A DNA stretch of 36,241 nucleotides from IMG/VR virus record IMGVR_UViG_3300009159_004928, positions 1-36,241 of that record; one strand, 5' to 3'. A program made the translations under genes and the position numbers. Positions 9,489 to 18,947 of this stretch are shown piece by piece (the first letter of the stretch is position 1; every line of letters starts with the position of its first letter). The notes beneath the pieces are model-generated. The model had not been told where the DNA came from, did not search any database, and saw only the letters and a list, made by a program, of their open reading frames with translations. Source of the DNA: a virus.

Positions 9489-9818
9489 ATGGCAACCGTA
9501 TATAAAGTATTAGGACAAATTAATCCAGCAGGTAATACAATGACAACATTGTATACAGTTCCTGCAGGTACACAAACAGTAGTAAGTACAATAACAGTCT
9601 GTAATCAAGCGGCAACAACTGCTACATTTACGATAGCAGTACAACCGTCCGGAGCAAGCATATTAACTAAACACTATATAAATTTTAGCACACCGGTGCC
9701 AGCAAATGATACGATTACATTGACATTAGGTATCACATTAGCAACTACTGATTTAATTGCATGTAGCGCAAATACAGCTTCTGTTAGTTTTAGTGCGTTT
9801 GGAAGCGAGATTAGCTAA
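9489..9818 (+). CDS. Small beta-rich virion protein, partner of the second LamG protein
   Basis: 109 aa, starting MATVYKVLGQINPAGNTMTT. AGGA (9479-9482) precedes the ATG by 6 bases. The chain alternates hydrophobic and Thr/Ser residues throughout and reads as one beta-sandwich (YTVPAGTQTVVSTITVCNQA, then FTIAVQPSGAS). I recognise this type from phage virion clusters but know no assigned role. It is the positional counterpart of the 119-aa protein at 4623: both end in a short acidic or polar tail ending IS, and both stop codons overlap the ATG of a TIG/Ig/LamG giant by one base. This supports a one-to-one partnership, for example as adaptor or trimerisation unit, which is inference. Confidence 0.75.
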   Translation: MATVYKVLGQINPAGNTMTTLYTVPAGTQTVVSTITVCNQAATTATFTIAVQPSGASILTKHYINFSTPVPANDTITLTLGITLATTDLIACSANTASVSFSAFGSEIS

Positions 9819-12370
9819 TGGCAATAAAAACTGCTAGTAATCGTAAAACTACAAGTAGCAGTACGCTTTCAAGTGCATATTCATCCACGGTTGTTATTAG
9901 ACAAGTGGTAATAACCGATAGCAATTATGATGCATTGGATGATACTGCTGTGTCAAGTGCCGGCGGATATATTAAAATATTTGGCATAGGATTCATGTCC
10001 GGCTATTCATTATATTATAATGGTATAGCTATCGCAACTTCTACACTTATTAATTCAAATGAAATTAGAGCAGTAATTCCTAGTATAGCAAATGGAACAT
10101 ATAATTTAACAGTGTTTAATACAAATAATACCGGCGCATTGTATGTATTAACTGCTAGTGGATTCCCTACTTGGACAACTAGTTCTTATTTAGCCACAAC
10201 TGCTACTTTGAGTGTGCAGTTATTAGTATCAGGTGATGCACCGTTAACCTATACATTGCAAAATGGTAGCTCATTGCCAAGTGGTATATCATTAAGTTCA
10301 AGTGGATTATTGTCTGGTACTATTATCGGCTTGACTACTAGTACAGCATATTCTTTTACTATTATCGTGACTGATGCACAATTACAAAACACACAACAAT
10401 CAATTACATTGAATGTTACTGTAAGTGACCCCCAATTCAACCTTACGACATTGTTGTTAAATGGTGAAGGTAGTGGCGCAAGTAACAATGCAACTAATTC
10501 TTCTTTTGTAGACAGTAGTACAAGTGCAATTGCAATTACTACAAGTGGAAGTCTTTATCAAGGTACATATAGTCCATTTAGTGCAAGTAGTTTTAGTAAT
10601 TACTTTGATGGCAGCGGAGATTATTTAACTTTAGCAGCCAATGCAGCCTTTACATTTGGTACAGGTGACTTTACTATTGAATGCTGGATATATTTATTAG
10701 GAACTGCAGGAAACTATACAATATACGATAGTAGGACTGCCGGAAGTTCAGTTTCAGTAAATTGGTATTTTCAAGGCAGTAATAATTTATCATTAATGGT
10801 TAGTGGAACAAATCGAATTGCACAAGGATCAGCTTTTCCGGCTAACGTTTGGAGTCATGTAGCTTTGTCTAGGGTATCTGGTTCTACTAGACTATTTGTC
10901 AATGGAACTCAGGCAGGATCAACATATACAGATGCAAATGATTATAATCAGGGTATACCTACTATAGGTCGTAATGCTATAGCCGGCGGCGGAGATAATT
11001 CTTTTCCCGGTTATATCAGCAATTTTCGTATAATTAAAGGTACTGGACTTTATACTACTACGTTTACACCAAGCACGACACCACTTACAGCAATTACAAA
11101 TACAAGTTTATTAACATGTCAATCAAGTATCTTTAAAGATATTTCTACTAATACTTTTGCAGTTACTAGAAATGGTGACGTTAACGTTACCAAATTCAAC
11201 CCGTTCAGTAGCACAGCTTCATATGATCCAGCAATACACGGCGGTGGTACATTTTTTGCTGTTGCAAACGTTGATATGTTGACCATACCAACTAATGTAG
11301 CCTTTGATTTTGGAACTGGAGATTTTACATTTGAATTTTGGATGTGGTTACCGGCAACTGGTGCAAGCGGTGAAGGAGCCTTTCTTAGTGGAAGTGCGTC
11401 AGGGTCTAGCGATTTTGTTTGGTACCAAAGCACATTGAGGTTTGGTCGAAATGGTATTGCGTGGGATACAACATCAAGTGCATTTAATCCTACACTCCAG
11501 CAATGGTATCATATTGCTTTTGTAAAAACAAGCGGCACTGCAAAAATATTTGTAAATGGAGTATCAGTTGCAAGTGCGGCAAATGGAAATACTTATAGTA
11601 GTCAGGGAGGAACTATTCAGCTTGGTAGATCGCAAGACGGATCCAGAGGTTTTGCTGGAATTATGTCCAATATACGTGTAGTTAAAGGCACCGCAGTGTA
11701 CACAGCTAACTTTATTCCACCAACCTCAATACTAACAGCTATATCAGGTACTACATTTTTATTAAATGGAACAAATGGTGGTATTATTGACCAAACCGGT
11801 AACAATAACATTCGTGTATTCGGGGACGCAAAAATATCTACCGCAGTTAAGAAATATAATTCAGGTAGTATTTTATTTGATGGTAACGGTGATTCTTTAA
11901 CTATAGCAAGTAGTCCATTGCTTGCATTTGGTACAGGTGACTTTACCATTGAAATGTGGGTCTATTTTACCTCTATTACGGGAGGTTGTACATTATATGA
12001 TGCAAGAGACTCGGGTAATAGTTTGGGTATTCTTATTGGTATTGATGGAGGCAGTTTGGGACCATATTTTCATGTTTCTGGTGGAAATAGAATACTTGGT
12101 ACTGCATTATCCAATGCTACATGGTACCACATAGCAATTTCTAGGGCATCTGGTTCTACTAAGCTATTTGTCAATGGTGCTCAGTCGGGATCAACATATA
12201 CAGATGCAAATAATTATATCGCAGGTATACCTACTGTAGGAAATAATTCATCGGGTGGCGGTGGCACTAATTATCTTAATGGTTATATAGATGATTTTAG
12301 AATCACAAAGGGATTTGCAAGATATACTGCTAACTTTAGCTCACCATCATCGGGATTTCTAGGACAATAA
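9818..12370 (+). CDS. TIG/Ig-like/LamG adhesin (three LamG modules)
   Basis: 850 aa; paralogue of the 1492-aa protein. Domains: TIG-like at about 30-120 (GGYIKIFGIGFMSGYSLYY); He_PIG-like Ig at about 122-208 (LPSGISLSSSGLLSGTIIG); LamG jellyrolls around residues 262 (FDGSGDY), 478 (degenerate, FFAVANVDMLTIP) and 686 (FDGNGDS). The last module carries the STAVKKYNSGS entry and the GYIDDFRITKGFARYTANF exit also found in the last module of the larger protein. Modules 1 and 3 share a nearly identical DNA stretch (10871-10947 against 12143-12219), a sign of recent duplication or conversion. No enzymatic residues are seen. I infer a glycan-binding fibre. The ATG overlaps the upstream stop (TAATG). 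Confidence 0.8.
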   Translation: MAIKTASNRKTTSSSTLSSAYSSTVVIRQVVITDSNYDALDDTAVSSAGGYIKIFGIGFMSGYSLYYNGIAIATSTLINSNEIRAVIPSIANGTYNLTVFNTNNTGALYVLTASGFPTWTTSSYLATTATLSVQLLVSGDAPLTYTLQNGSSLPSGISLSSSGLLSGTIIGLTTSTAYSFTIIVTDAQLQNTQQSITLNVTVSDPQFNLTTLLLNGEGSGASNNATNSSFVDSSTSAIAITTSGSLYQGTYSPFSASSFSNYFDGSGDYLTLAANAAFTFGTGDFTIECWIYLLGTAGNYTIYDSRTAGSSVSVNWYFQGSNNLSLMVSGTNRIAQGSAFPANVWSHVALSRVSGSTRLFVNGTQAGSTYTDANDYNQGIPTIGRNAIAGGGDNSFPGYISNFRIIKGTGLYTTTFTPSTTPLTAITNTSLLTCQSSIFKDISTNTFAVTRNGDVNVTKFNPFSSTASYDPAIHGGGTFFAVANVDMLTIPTNVAFDFGTGDFTFEFWMWLPATGASGEGAFLSGSASGSSDFVWYQSTLRFGRNGIAWDTTSSAFNPTLQQWYHIAFVKTSGTAKIFVNGVSVASAANGNTYSSQGGTIQLGRSQDGSRGFAGIMSNIRVVKGTAVYTANFIPPTSILTAISGTTFLLNGTNGGIIDQTGNNNIRVFGDAKISTAVKKYNSGSILFDGNGDSLTIASSPLLAFGTGDFTIEMWVYFTSITGGCTLYDARDSGNSLGILIGIDGGSLGPYFHVSGGNRILGTALSNATWYHIAISRASGSTKLFVNGAQSGSTYTDANNYIAGIPTVGNNSSGGGGTNYLNGYIDDFRITKGFARYTANFSSPSSGFLGQ
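10871..12219 (+). repeat. Near-identical LamG-coding DNA repeat (10871-10947 and 12143-12219)
   Basis: The two ~77-base copies, 1272 bases apart (a multiple of three), both encode a R-SGSTRLFVNGTQAGSTYTDA type segment and differ at only a handful of positions. Copy 1 is in LamG module 1 and copy 2 in module 3 of the same protein. Module 2 between them is diverged at this place. Confidence 0.7.
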
Positions 12371-12382
12371 TAAAGGACAAAT

Positions 12383-12814
12383 ATGGCACTAACAAAAATT
12401 AAATCAACAGGAACAGACTTATCATCTGGTGCAGTACCAGTAACGATAGGTACGCTTTATCGTGGCAGTTTACCCATTATTTGTAACGATATTAGTACAC
12501 AATTTGACGGTAGAAAAGCAGTGTTTCCGTTGAAGCAGGATCAAACTAGCATAAATACAGTAGTAGATTCAAAAGATGTTCAAGTAACATTGAATGGTCA
12601 GATTTTAGCACCATATGTCAAAGAATTGACATATCCGTGGATCGTAGAATATAACTCATACAAAGGATTTAGAGTGACAAGTACTGGTAATTTAATAATT
12701 TATAACGCGCCGGCTCCGGGAGACCAAGCAGTTGTAATGATTACCGGCACTAGTCAATCTGTCCAAACTCGCAAATACCCGTTTTCAGCGACAACCATCG
12801 CATTAGGAGATTAA
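12383..12814 (+). CDS. Conserved small phage structural protein
   Basis: 143 aa; AAAGGA at 12372-12377 precedes the ATG. The protein reads MALTKIKSTGTDLSSGAVPV at the start, an opening similar to that of the Gly-rich protein at 2692 (MALTKLESYM). Its centre, DVQVTLNGQILAPYVKELTY followed by PWIV, is a strand-loop pattern I associate with tail or fibre proteins of T4-like marine phages; GDQAVVMITGTSQS follows near the end. No signal peptide or enzyme motif is seen. It lies between a LamG adhesin and a large structural protein, so a tail-fibre connector or decoration is likely, but the specific role is unknown. Confidence 0.7.
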   Translation: MALTKIKSTGTDLSSGAVPVTIGTLYRGSLPIICNDISTQFDGRKAVFPLKQDQTSINTVVDSKDVQVTLNGQILAPYVKELTYPWIVEYNSYKGFRVTSTGNLIIYNAPAPGDQAVVMITGTSQSVQTRKYPFSATTIALGD

Positions 12815-12819
12815 TTAAA

Positions 12820-15800
12820 ATGGCAAAACACGTAATATTAGAAAGCTATACATTTACACCGAGCACCAATACTGTTGTTGTTTCGGGCAAATTTATCAGA
12901 GCAGAACAATTGTTGTTGATTACTAACGTAACTAGAGGTACAGTAATTTATAATTTTAGTGATCCTAGCTTAACTGCTACTATCACTAATAGCATAAGTT
13001 CAGTAACTGGATTAGAAACGACTACAATCATTACCTCGTACATTACATCAAGTCATAGTAGTACAGATAAGTTGTCTATTATCGTTGAAGAAACTTATAG
13101 TGAAATAACTCCTTCAGAAGCATTAATGGATCCGGTTGGTAAATTACGTACAAGTCAACCACAATCATTGATTGATACTGACTTCGAATACGGTGTACAA
13201 CCAACTAAGTGGGAAAGTGTTAACTTACTTAATAATCGTCCTAGTGCATTCTTTGACGCAACTGCTCCTATTCCATTAACAACATTAACATCATCAACTA
13301 CCACTGTTACTGCAACTGCGTTATCATTTACAGGCGGTACAATTGTTGGTGCAACTACGGTTTCAACAATTACTGGTTTAGCAAGCATTACTGGTTTATA
13401 TCCAGGTATGGCAATTACTAGACAAAGTGGTGTTGGTGCATTTGGTGCAGGTATAACAACTATTCTTTCTATTGATAGTGCAACTCAAATTACAATTATA
13501 TCTCCGGTCGCAAATACTGCTGGTGGTATTGTATTCTCTGCAACTATACCAACTGCAGGTCAAACATTATTTATTCAAAATACACTTGATATGGGAAATG
13601 CTGATGGCTGGTGGATTTGTAATAGTAGTACCGCATCAACAGGGGTGTTCACATATCAAACATTAACTGCCCCAACAATGATTAGTGCTACACTATTTGA
13701 TGCTACTAAAACATATGTATTTGCAGGTACATTTTTTACGGGTTCCGCAATTCCTGCAGGTACTAGTGCATTCTCAGCCATTGCGGCTAGTTCATGTACA
13801 GTAACTACTACAAACGCACATGGATTACAAGTAGGTAATCACGTATACCTAACTGGTGTTGGTACTGTAACAGCAATTAATAATACTGTAGTGGTAGTAG
13901 TCTCTACCCCAACTAACAATACATTTACTTTTGCTACAGCGGCAACAGGTACACCAACATCAACACTAAATGCAACATTCTATCCAAGAGCAACTGGTTA
14001 TGTTGAACATAGTCCGTGGAGTGGTGGTGTTCAATTTAGTAATGGATATGCTACACACGGCTATCAAGTTATTCGACAAACCCGTCGTTACTTCCGTTAT
14101 CAATCTGGTAAGGGTATACAGTTTTCAACTGGTACGATTATGAAGCCGCAACTATGGCAAGATTCTATAACATCTAGTGGTACAACAGTTACCGTAACAT
14201 GTAAAATAACACATGGTTTACAAGTTGGTGCACAAATTCAAGTAGTTGGAGCAACTGAAACAGCTTACAACGGTATATTTACGGTTACAACAGTACCATC
14301 AAGACTATCGTTCACATATACTGCATTATCTACACCAACAGCAGCCACAGCGACAGGTTTCCCTATATACATAAGTCCATATTTATGGTATAATGCTACT
14401 ACTAGAATTGGTATGTTTGACCAACAAAACGGATTGTTCTTTGAATATGACGGTCAAACAATGTCAGTAGTAAAACGTTCAAGTACGTATCAATTAAGTG
14501 GTAGTGCTACAGTAACTAACTCAAGTCAAACTGTTACCGGACTAGCAACTACTTTCCCCGATCAATTAAAACCCGGTGATTATATAGTTATTCGTGGACA
14601 AAGTTATTTGGTTCAAGATATTGCTAGTAATACAGTACTATCGATATACCCTGAATATAGAGGTGTATCATCTACTAATGTTATCATCAGTAAAACAATT
14701 GATACTAAATTTGTACAATCAGCATGGAATATAGATAAATCTGATGGCACCGGTGCAAGTGGCTTTAATCTTGACTTAACAAAAATGCAAATGTTCTACA
14801 TGGACTATTCATGGTATGGTGCAGGTGAGATTCGTTTTGGATTTAGAAATACTCGCGGTGACGTTATGTATTGTCATCGTATTCCTAACAACAACTTAAA
14901 CTATCTAGCATGGATGCGCTCAGGTAATATGTGTGCCCGCTATGAAACAAACACTATTGCTTTTACTACATATTTAACAGCTACACTAGCAAGTAGTGCC
15001 ACTACAGGTGCAACCATCAGTGGTGCAGATTTTAGTAGATGGCCAAGTAGTGGTACAGCTTACTTAACACAATCCGGAGCTACCGGTGCGGCTATTGAGT
15101 ATATCTCATACAGTGCTAGAACTAATACTGCATTGACAATTAGTGCTAGAGCCCAAACAGGTGGTGGTGCGGCAACATTATTCACATATAGTGCCGTTGC
15201 CCCAATTAAAATTAGTTTATATAGTCCACTAATTGCCACTACTATTAATCACTGGGGTAGTTCAGTTATTATGGATGGTCGTTATGATGATGATAAATCT
15301 TTGGTGTTCAACGTTGGTGTTAATACAGCATTTGCATTTACCGGCGGTCAACAAAATCAACGTGTACCACTACTGAGTTTACGTGTTAGCCCGAGTGTGG
15401 ATTCAGGTCAATCTGGTTTGTTAGGCGCACGTGAAATCATTAACCGCATGCAGTTAGTTTTACGACAAATAGACGTTAATACAAGTGTGGCGTTTCGTAT
15501 TGACATTATTTTAAATGGTTCTCCAAGTGCTGGCACATTTGTACCAGCAGGCGGTTCAAGTTTAGCTCAATATGCTATTCATACTATTTCACAAACTATT
15601 TCAGGCGGTGAGAGTATGTTCTCATTCTTTACTAATACAACTGGTGTTACACAACAAGAATTGACACTGGTTCGAGATATTGGTACTAGTATTTTGGGTG
15701 GTGGACCAACAACAACGGGAGTACCTAACACACTTGTACCAACAACTGCTCTTGGTAAGTACCCAGATGGTCCTGACGTTATCACTATTTGTGCTACTTG

Positions 15801-15858
15801 TTTAAGTGCAACTGGAAACATCTTACCTCGTTTATCTTGGACTGAAGCACAGGCTTAA
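12820..15858 (+). CDS. Large virion structural protein (tail/baseplate-associated)
   Basis: 1012 aa; AGGAG at 12805-12809. The N-terminal ~110 residues lead to a conserved-looking block PVGKLRTSQPQSLIDTDFEY and GVQPTKWESV, of a kind I know from structural proteins of marine myoviruses. Inserted or repeated small beta modules follow: TGLYPGMAIT at about 190, TNAHGLQVGNHVYLTGVG at about 328, a second THGLQVGAQIQVVGA at about 465, and a TVTGLATTFPDQLKPGDYIV unit at about 570. Another conserved-looking core, MDYSWYGAGEIRFGFRNTRG with MYCHRIPNNN, lies near 660-690. A Ser/Thr/Gly-rich insert (about 715-790) precedes the C-terminal region. No enzymatic motif is seen. The mosaic of small modules suggests a host-interacting structural protein assembled by module shuffling. 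Confidence 0.75.
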   Translation: MAKHVILESYTFTPSTNTVVVSGKFIRAEQLLLITNVTRGTVIYNFSDPSLTATITNSISSVTGLETTTIITSYITSSHSSTDKLSIIVEETYSEITPSEALMDPVGKLRTSQPQSLIDTDFEYGVQPTKWESVNLLNNRPSAFFDATAPIPLTTLTSSTTTVTATALSFTGGTIVGATTVSTITGLASITGLYPGMAITRQSGVGAFGAGITTILSIDSATQITIISPVANTAGGIVFSATIPTAGQTLFIQNTLDMGNADGWWICNSSTASTGVFTYQTLTAPTMISATLFDATKTYVFAGTFFTGSAIPAGTSAFSAIAASSCTVTTTNAHGLQVGNHVYLTGVGTVTAINNTVVVVVSTPTNNTFTFATAATGTPTSTLNATFYPRATGYVEHSPWSGGVQFSNGYATHGYQVIRQTRRYFRYQSGKGIQFSTGTIMKPQLWQDSITSSGTTVTVTCKITHGLQVGAQIQVVGATETAYNGIFTVTTVPSRLSFTYTALSTPTAATATGFPIYISPYLWYNATTRIGMFDQQNGLFFEYDGQTMSVVKRSSTYQLSGSATVTNSSQTVTGLATTFPDQLKPGDYIVIRGQSYLVQDIASNTVLSIYPEYRGVSSTNVIISKTIDTKFVQSAWNIDKSDGTGASGFNLDLTKMQMFYMDYSWYGAGEIRFGFRNTRGDVMYCHRIPNNNLNYLAWMRSGNMCARYETNTIAFTTYLTATLASSATTGATISGADFSRWPSSGTAYLTQSGATGAAIEYISYSARTNTALTISARAQTGGGAATLFTYSAVAPIKISLYSPLIATTINHWGSSVIMDGRYDDDKSLVFNVGVNTAFAFTGGQQNQRVPLLSLRVSPSVDSGQSGLLGAREIINRMQLVLRQIDVNTSVAFRIDIILNGSPSAGTFVPAGGSSLAQYAIHTISQTISGGESMFSFFTNTTGVTQQELTLVRDIGTSILGGGPTTTGVPNTLVPTTALGKYPDGPDVITICATCLSATGNILPRLSWTEAQA

Positions 15859-15874
15859 TTTTAGGAGATTACAG

Positions 15875-16426
15875 GTGAGTACTAGAAAAACACCCACTCA
15901 TACAGTATCAACAACTCAACCCCCAATTGGTATGCCGGGGGACGAGTGGTACAATCCTACAACCAACTTTCTATATAAAGTATTTGCAAACTCCGGTACA
16001 ACATTGGTCTGGCAACAAATACCCTCAACTAATGTAACTGGTACTGCGTCAACAGCAACTGCCGGAATTTCTACTGCTTCTGTTACTATAATTGCAGTTA
16101 CTGATGAAACAAGTAATGTAACTGTTAGTACTGCAAGAATGTCTTTTAGAGCTCCTGTAGCAATGGCACTATCTGCTACACCCAGAGCAACACTAACTAC
16201 TGCCTCTTCATCTGGTTTAGTAACTTGTGATATTAAATTAGACGGTACTTCTATATTAAATGCAACAAATAAATTAAGTATAGACGCTACTGAATTATCA
16301 AGTGTTACTGCGGCAACTGCAACTTCATTAGTTACAACGGCTATTCCTGATGATGGGTTAATCACAATTGACATAACGTCAGCCGGCACTGGTGCCAAAG
16401 GATTAAAAATTATTTTCTACTCATAA
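15875..16426 (+). CDS. Fibre-tip-like small structural protein
   Basis: 183 aa from GTG 15875. AGGAG at 15863-15867 lies 7 bases upstream of this GTG, whereas the in-frame ATG at 15806 would overlap the previous gene by 53 bases and lacks a clear ribosome site, so I prefer GTG. Residues about 15-50 carry PPIGMPGDEWYNPTTNFLYK, the same motif as GDQWFNTTTNVLYEY in the first gene. The C-terminal ~90 residues (SFRAPVAMALSATPRATLTT, then GAKGLKIIFYS) belong to a beta module I recognise from many phage tail fibres. Together this looks like a short fibre or fibre tip. It follows the 1012-aa protein by 16 bases and precedes the Gly-rich protein by 2, so the three are probably translated together. Confidence 0.72.
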   Translation: MSTRKTPTHTVSTTQPPIGMPGDEWYNPTTNFLYKVFANSGTTLVWQQIPSTNVTGTASTATAGISTASVTIIAVTDETSNVTVSTARMSFRAPVAMALSATPRATLTTASSSGLVTCDIKLDGTSILNATNKLSIDATELSSVTAATATSLVTTAIPDDGLITIDITSAGTGAKGLKIIFYS

Positions 16427-16428
16427 TT

Positions 16429-18510
16429 ATGGCAGGATTTCGTTTTTCTAACCCAGAAGTTCAGTACGTTGCGTTAGCTGGACAAGAAGAATGGACATCT
16501 AGTTCAGGAAGTTTTACATGGATTGTACCTAGAGGAGTCTTTTCAATACATGCTTGTTGCATTGGTGGTGGTGGCGGAGGTGGCGCCCATGCTACCTCAG
16601 TTTCTGCTGGTGGTGCCGGTGGTTCGTTAGCGTGGGGAAATGAGATACCCGTAACACCCGGAGAATCATTATCTGTTATTGTTGGTGGTGGTGGCAACAG
16701 GGCGGCTGCTAGTGCAACAAGTGGCGGAGATGGGGGAGAGTCATATATTGCAAGAGGCGGAACTAGATTACTAAGCGCACCGGGAGGTCAAGGAGGCGGA
16801 AGTGGCGCCGGTAGCACAAATACTAATACCGCCGCAACGTCAGGTGTAGGCACAATCCTCAGGTCTAGTTCAACAGATTCTTCAGTTTCTTACGGTGGAA
16901 CATCATATGTAACTACAGCGGCTGCAGATGAAAGAACTTCTGGCGGAGGTGGAGGTGCCGGGTATGCCACCGTTGCAGAACATCTAACAGTTACCGGTGG
17001 TATCGGTGCACCAACCGGCGCCTTGTCCGGTGATGGTATAAGGGGTGGCGGAGGTGGCGGCGGTGGCGGCACCAGCAACACCAATGCCGGAGCTGGGGGT
17101 GGAACAGGACCTTGGGGTCAAGGAGCAAACGGTGGCAAAGGTGGTACAGCTGGTTGGCAAGGCAGTGGAGGTTCAGGTGGATTGCCAACATCTATTTTTA
17201 TGAGTCCACAAGCACTATGTTTGGTAACAGCATGGAGTGAAGCCGGTAATTCAACTAATGGTGGATTGTTTGGTGGTGGTGGTGGCGGTGGACTTTCTAA
17301 CAATCCTGGCACAGGTTCTGGATTCGGTGCAAGAGGTTGTGTTAGAATAATGTGGGGTACAGATAGAAGCTACCCTTCAACAAATACAGGTAATTATTAC
17401 GGATCAACTGCTATAGCAAACAGTCAACAAAATTATTTTACACCGGGAACATATACATGGACTGTTCCAGCCGGGGTAACTGAATTCTCAATATGTGCTA
17501 TAGGTGGAGGCGGCGCAGGTATGCAGGGTAGTAGTACGACAGGAAAAGGTTCAGGTGCAGGTGGTGCTTTAGCTTGGGCAAACTTCTCATGTAGACCCGG
17601 AGAATCATTTACTGTAGTAGCAGGTGACGGTGGTCAATCAACTGCATTAAATACAGCAACAGCAGGCGGTTCTAGTACTATTACCAGAACTGTTTCGTTT
17701 AGGGGTTTTACCTCAGACACTAGTTTATTCATAACTGAAATGCTTTCAGGGTTAATAACGACCGGAATAACTATAACTGGTTCAGGTGTATCATCAACTA
17801 CAATAAACACATTTGTGACAGGTGAGTATGGTTACACAGGAACATACACAATAGGAGTTTCACAAACAGTAGGTACATTAGCAAGTCCGATTACATTTAG
17901 TGGAACTTTATTATTATTAACAGCTGGCGGCGGCGATGCTGCCCGAGCAGTAGGTGGTGGCACACCTGCAGGTGGCACAAGAACCATACACTCAAGTGCT
18001 AAAAGTAGTGGTGGTGCGTCAGGTGGTGTGGGTGGAGCAAGCAGTTCATCAACTACTGCACAAGGAGGCAGTGGTGGTGGGGCAGGAGGTTATTCAGGTA
18101 CAGCAGGTGGTGGCGGGAACAATGCTGGTTCAGCCGCAAACGGGTCTTACCCAACCCCTTATGCAGGTAATAGATATTCAATGACAGGTGGGTCAAGTAG
18201 TGGCCGCACAGGCGGCTCTTCTTTGGCAATGGGTGCTGGCGGTGGCGGTACAGGAATATATGGAACAGGCAAAGATGCCAATATGGATACTGGCCAGGTC
18301 TCATCAGCACTCAATTCTTCAGGCATCGGGGGTAGTGGTGGTACAGACGGTGGTATACCAGCAGGCACCGGCCAAGGCGGTTACTTTGGGGGCGGTGGCG
18401 GTGGCACAGGAACTAACCACACAGCTGGCCGGTCAAACGGCGGTATCGGTGGTGTAAGAATAACTTGGGGCGCCCGTCATAAATATCCCGCACCAACAAC
18501 AGACGTTTAA
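16429..18510 (+). CDS. Double glycine-rich adhesin-like protein
   Basis: 693 aa with two Gly-rich modules. Module 1 (about 20-315) opens with SFTWIVPRGVFSIHACCIGG and closes with RGCVRIMWGTDRSYPSTNTG. Module 2 (about 330-690) opens with TPGTYTWTVPAGVTEFSICA and closes with GGVRITWGARHKYPAPTTDV. Between are long GGGGG-rich stretches. Module 2 holds an insert at about 424-500 (FITEMLSGLITTGITITGSG, then GYTGTYTIGVSQTVG) that resembles a short module repeated across phage tail proteins. The same opening and closing strands occur at the C-terminus of the 1271-aa protein (23824). Function is inferred as receptor-binding adhesin with polyglycine-II-like core. No strong ribosome site precedes the ATG, which lies 2 bases after the upstream stop, consistent with translational coupling. 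Confidence 0.75.
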   Translation: MAGFRFSNPEVQYVALAGQEEWTSSSGSFTWIVPRGVFSIHACCIGGGGGGGAHATSVSAGGAGGSLAWGNEIPVTPGESLSVIVGGGGNRAAASATSGGDGGESYIARGGTRLLSAPGGQGGGSGAGSTNTNTAATSGVGTILRSSSTDSSVSYGGTSYVTTAAADERTSGGGGGAGYATVAEHLTVTGGIGAPTGALSGDGIRGGGGGGGGGTSNTNAGAGGGTGPWGQGANGGKGGTAGWQGSGGSGGLPTSIFMSPQALCLVTAWSEAGNSTNGGLFGGGGGGGLSNNPGTGSGFGARGCVRIMWGTDRSYPSTNTGNYYGSTAIANSQQNYFTPGTYTWTVPAGVTEFSICAIGGGGAGMQGSSTTGKGSGAGGALAWANFSCRPGESFTVVAGDGGQSTALNTATAGGSSTITRTVSFRGFTSDTSLFITEMLSGLITTGITITGSGVSSTTINTFVTGEYGYTGTYTIGVSQTVGTLASPITFSGTLLLLTAGGGDAARAVGGGTPAGGTRTIHSSAKSSGGASGGVGGASSSSTTAQGGSGGGAGGYSGTAGGGGNNAGSAANGSYPTPYAGNRYSMTGGSSSGRTGGSSLAMGAGGGGTGIYGTGKDANMDTGQVSSALNSSGIGGSGGTDGGIPAGTGQGGYFGGGGGGTGTNHTAGRSNGGIGGVRITWGARHKYPAPTTDV

Positions 18511-18524
18511 TTAAGAGGAAATCT

Positions 18525-18947
18525 ATGAATTTATATATTGAAATAAATGATGGTAACATAATGAATCATCCGATGCAACAATCTAATTTAGAAATGCTTT
18601 ATCCAGGTATAGATTTTGAAAATTTGCCAGAAAATTACTGTAAATTTATTCGTATAGAACGACCGTTCCCTAAATGGGATGAAGTAATTGAAGGACCAGA
18701 ATATAAAATAATTGATGGAATTTGTTATGATGTATGGACTATTAATAAAATTTCTGATGAAGAACGTCAGAAAAAAATAGATGATTTAGTTGCATCTAAT
18801 CCATATCCTTCATGGACAATTGACTATGAAAATTACAATATAATATCACCGATACCTTATCCAACCGAAGGTTCATGGACGTGGGACGAGACTACGTTGA
18901 GTTGGATTCCTTATGTTGAACCTGTTGAACCTGAAGTAACAGAATAA
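18525..18947 (+). CDS. Small acidic tail-cluster protein, unknown function
   Basis: 140 aa, with AGAGGA upstream of the ATG. The protein is acidic and aromatic-rich and, unlike its neighbours, has few Gly, Ser or Thr, so it is not a beta-repeat virion module. Visible segments include IRIERPFPKWDEVIEGPEYK, a central helix DEERQKKIDDLVASNPYPSW and a C-terminal GSWTWDETTLSWIPYVEP. The W-x-W-D-E-x-x-x-x-W pattern and the size recall small proteins encoded next to phage fibre genes, some of which act in fibre assembly. That match is weak, and no function is assigned. It is the last gene before the ribonucleotide reductase block. Confidence 0.65.
   Translation: MNLYIEINDGNIMNHPMQQSNLEMLYPGIDFENLPENYCKFIRIERPFPKWDEVIEGPEYKIIDGICYDVWTINKISDEERQKKIDDLVASNPYPSWTIDYENYNIISPIPYPTEGSWTWDETTLSWIPYVEPVEPEVTE

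Noticed and set aside
15806-15874. Upstream ATG extension of the fibre-tip-like gene
   Set aside because: It would overlap the 1012-aa gene by 53 bases, while GTG 15875 has AGGAG at 7-base spacing.
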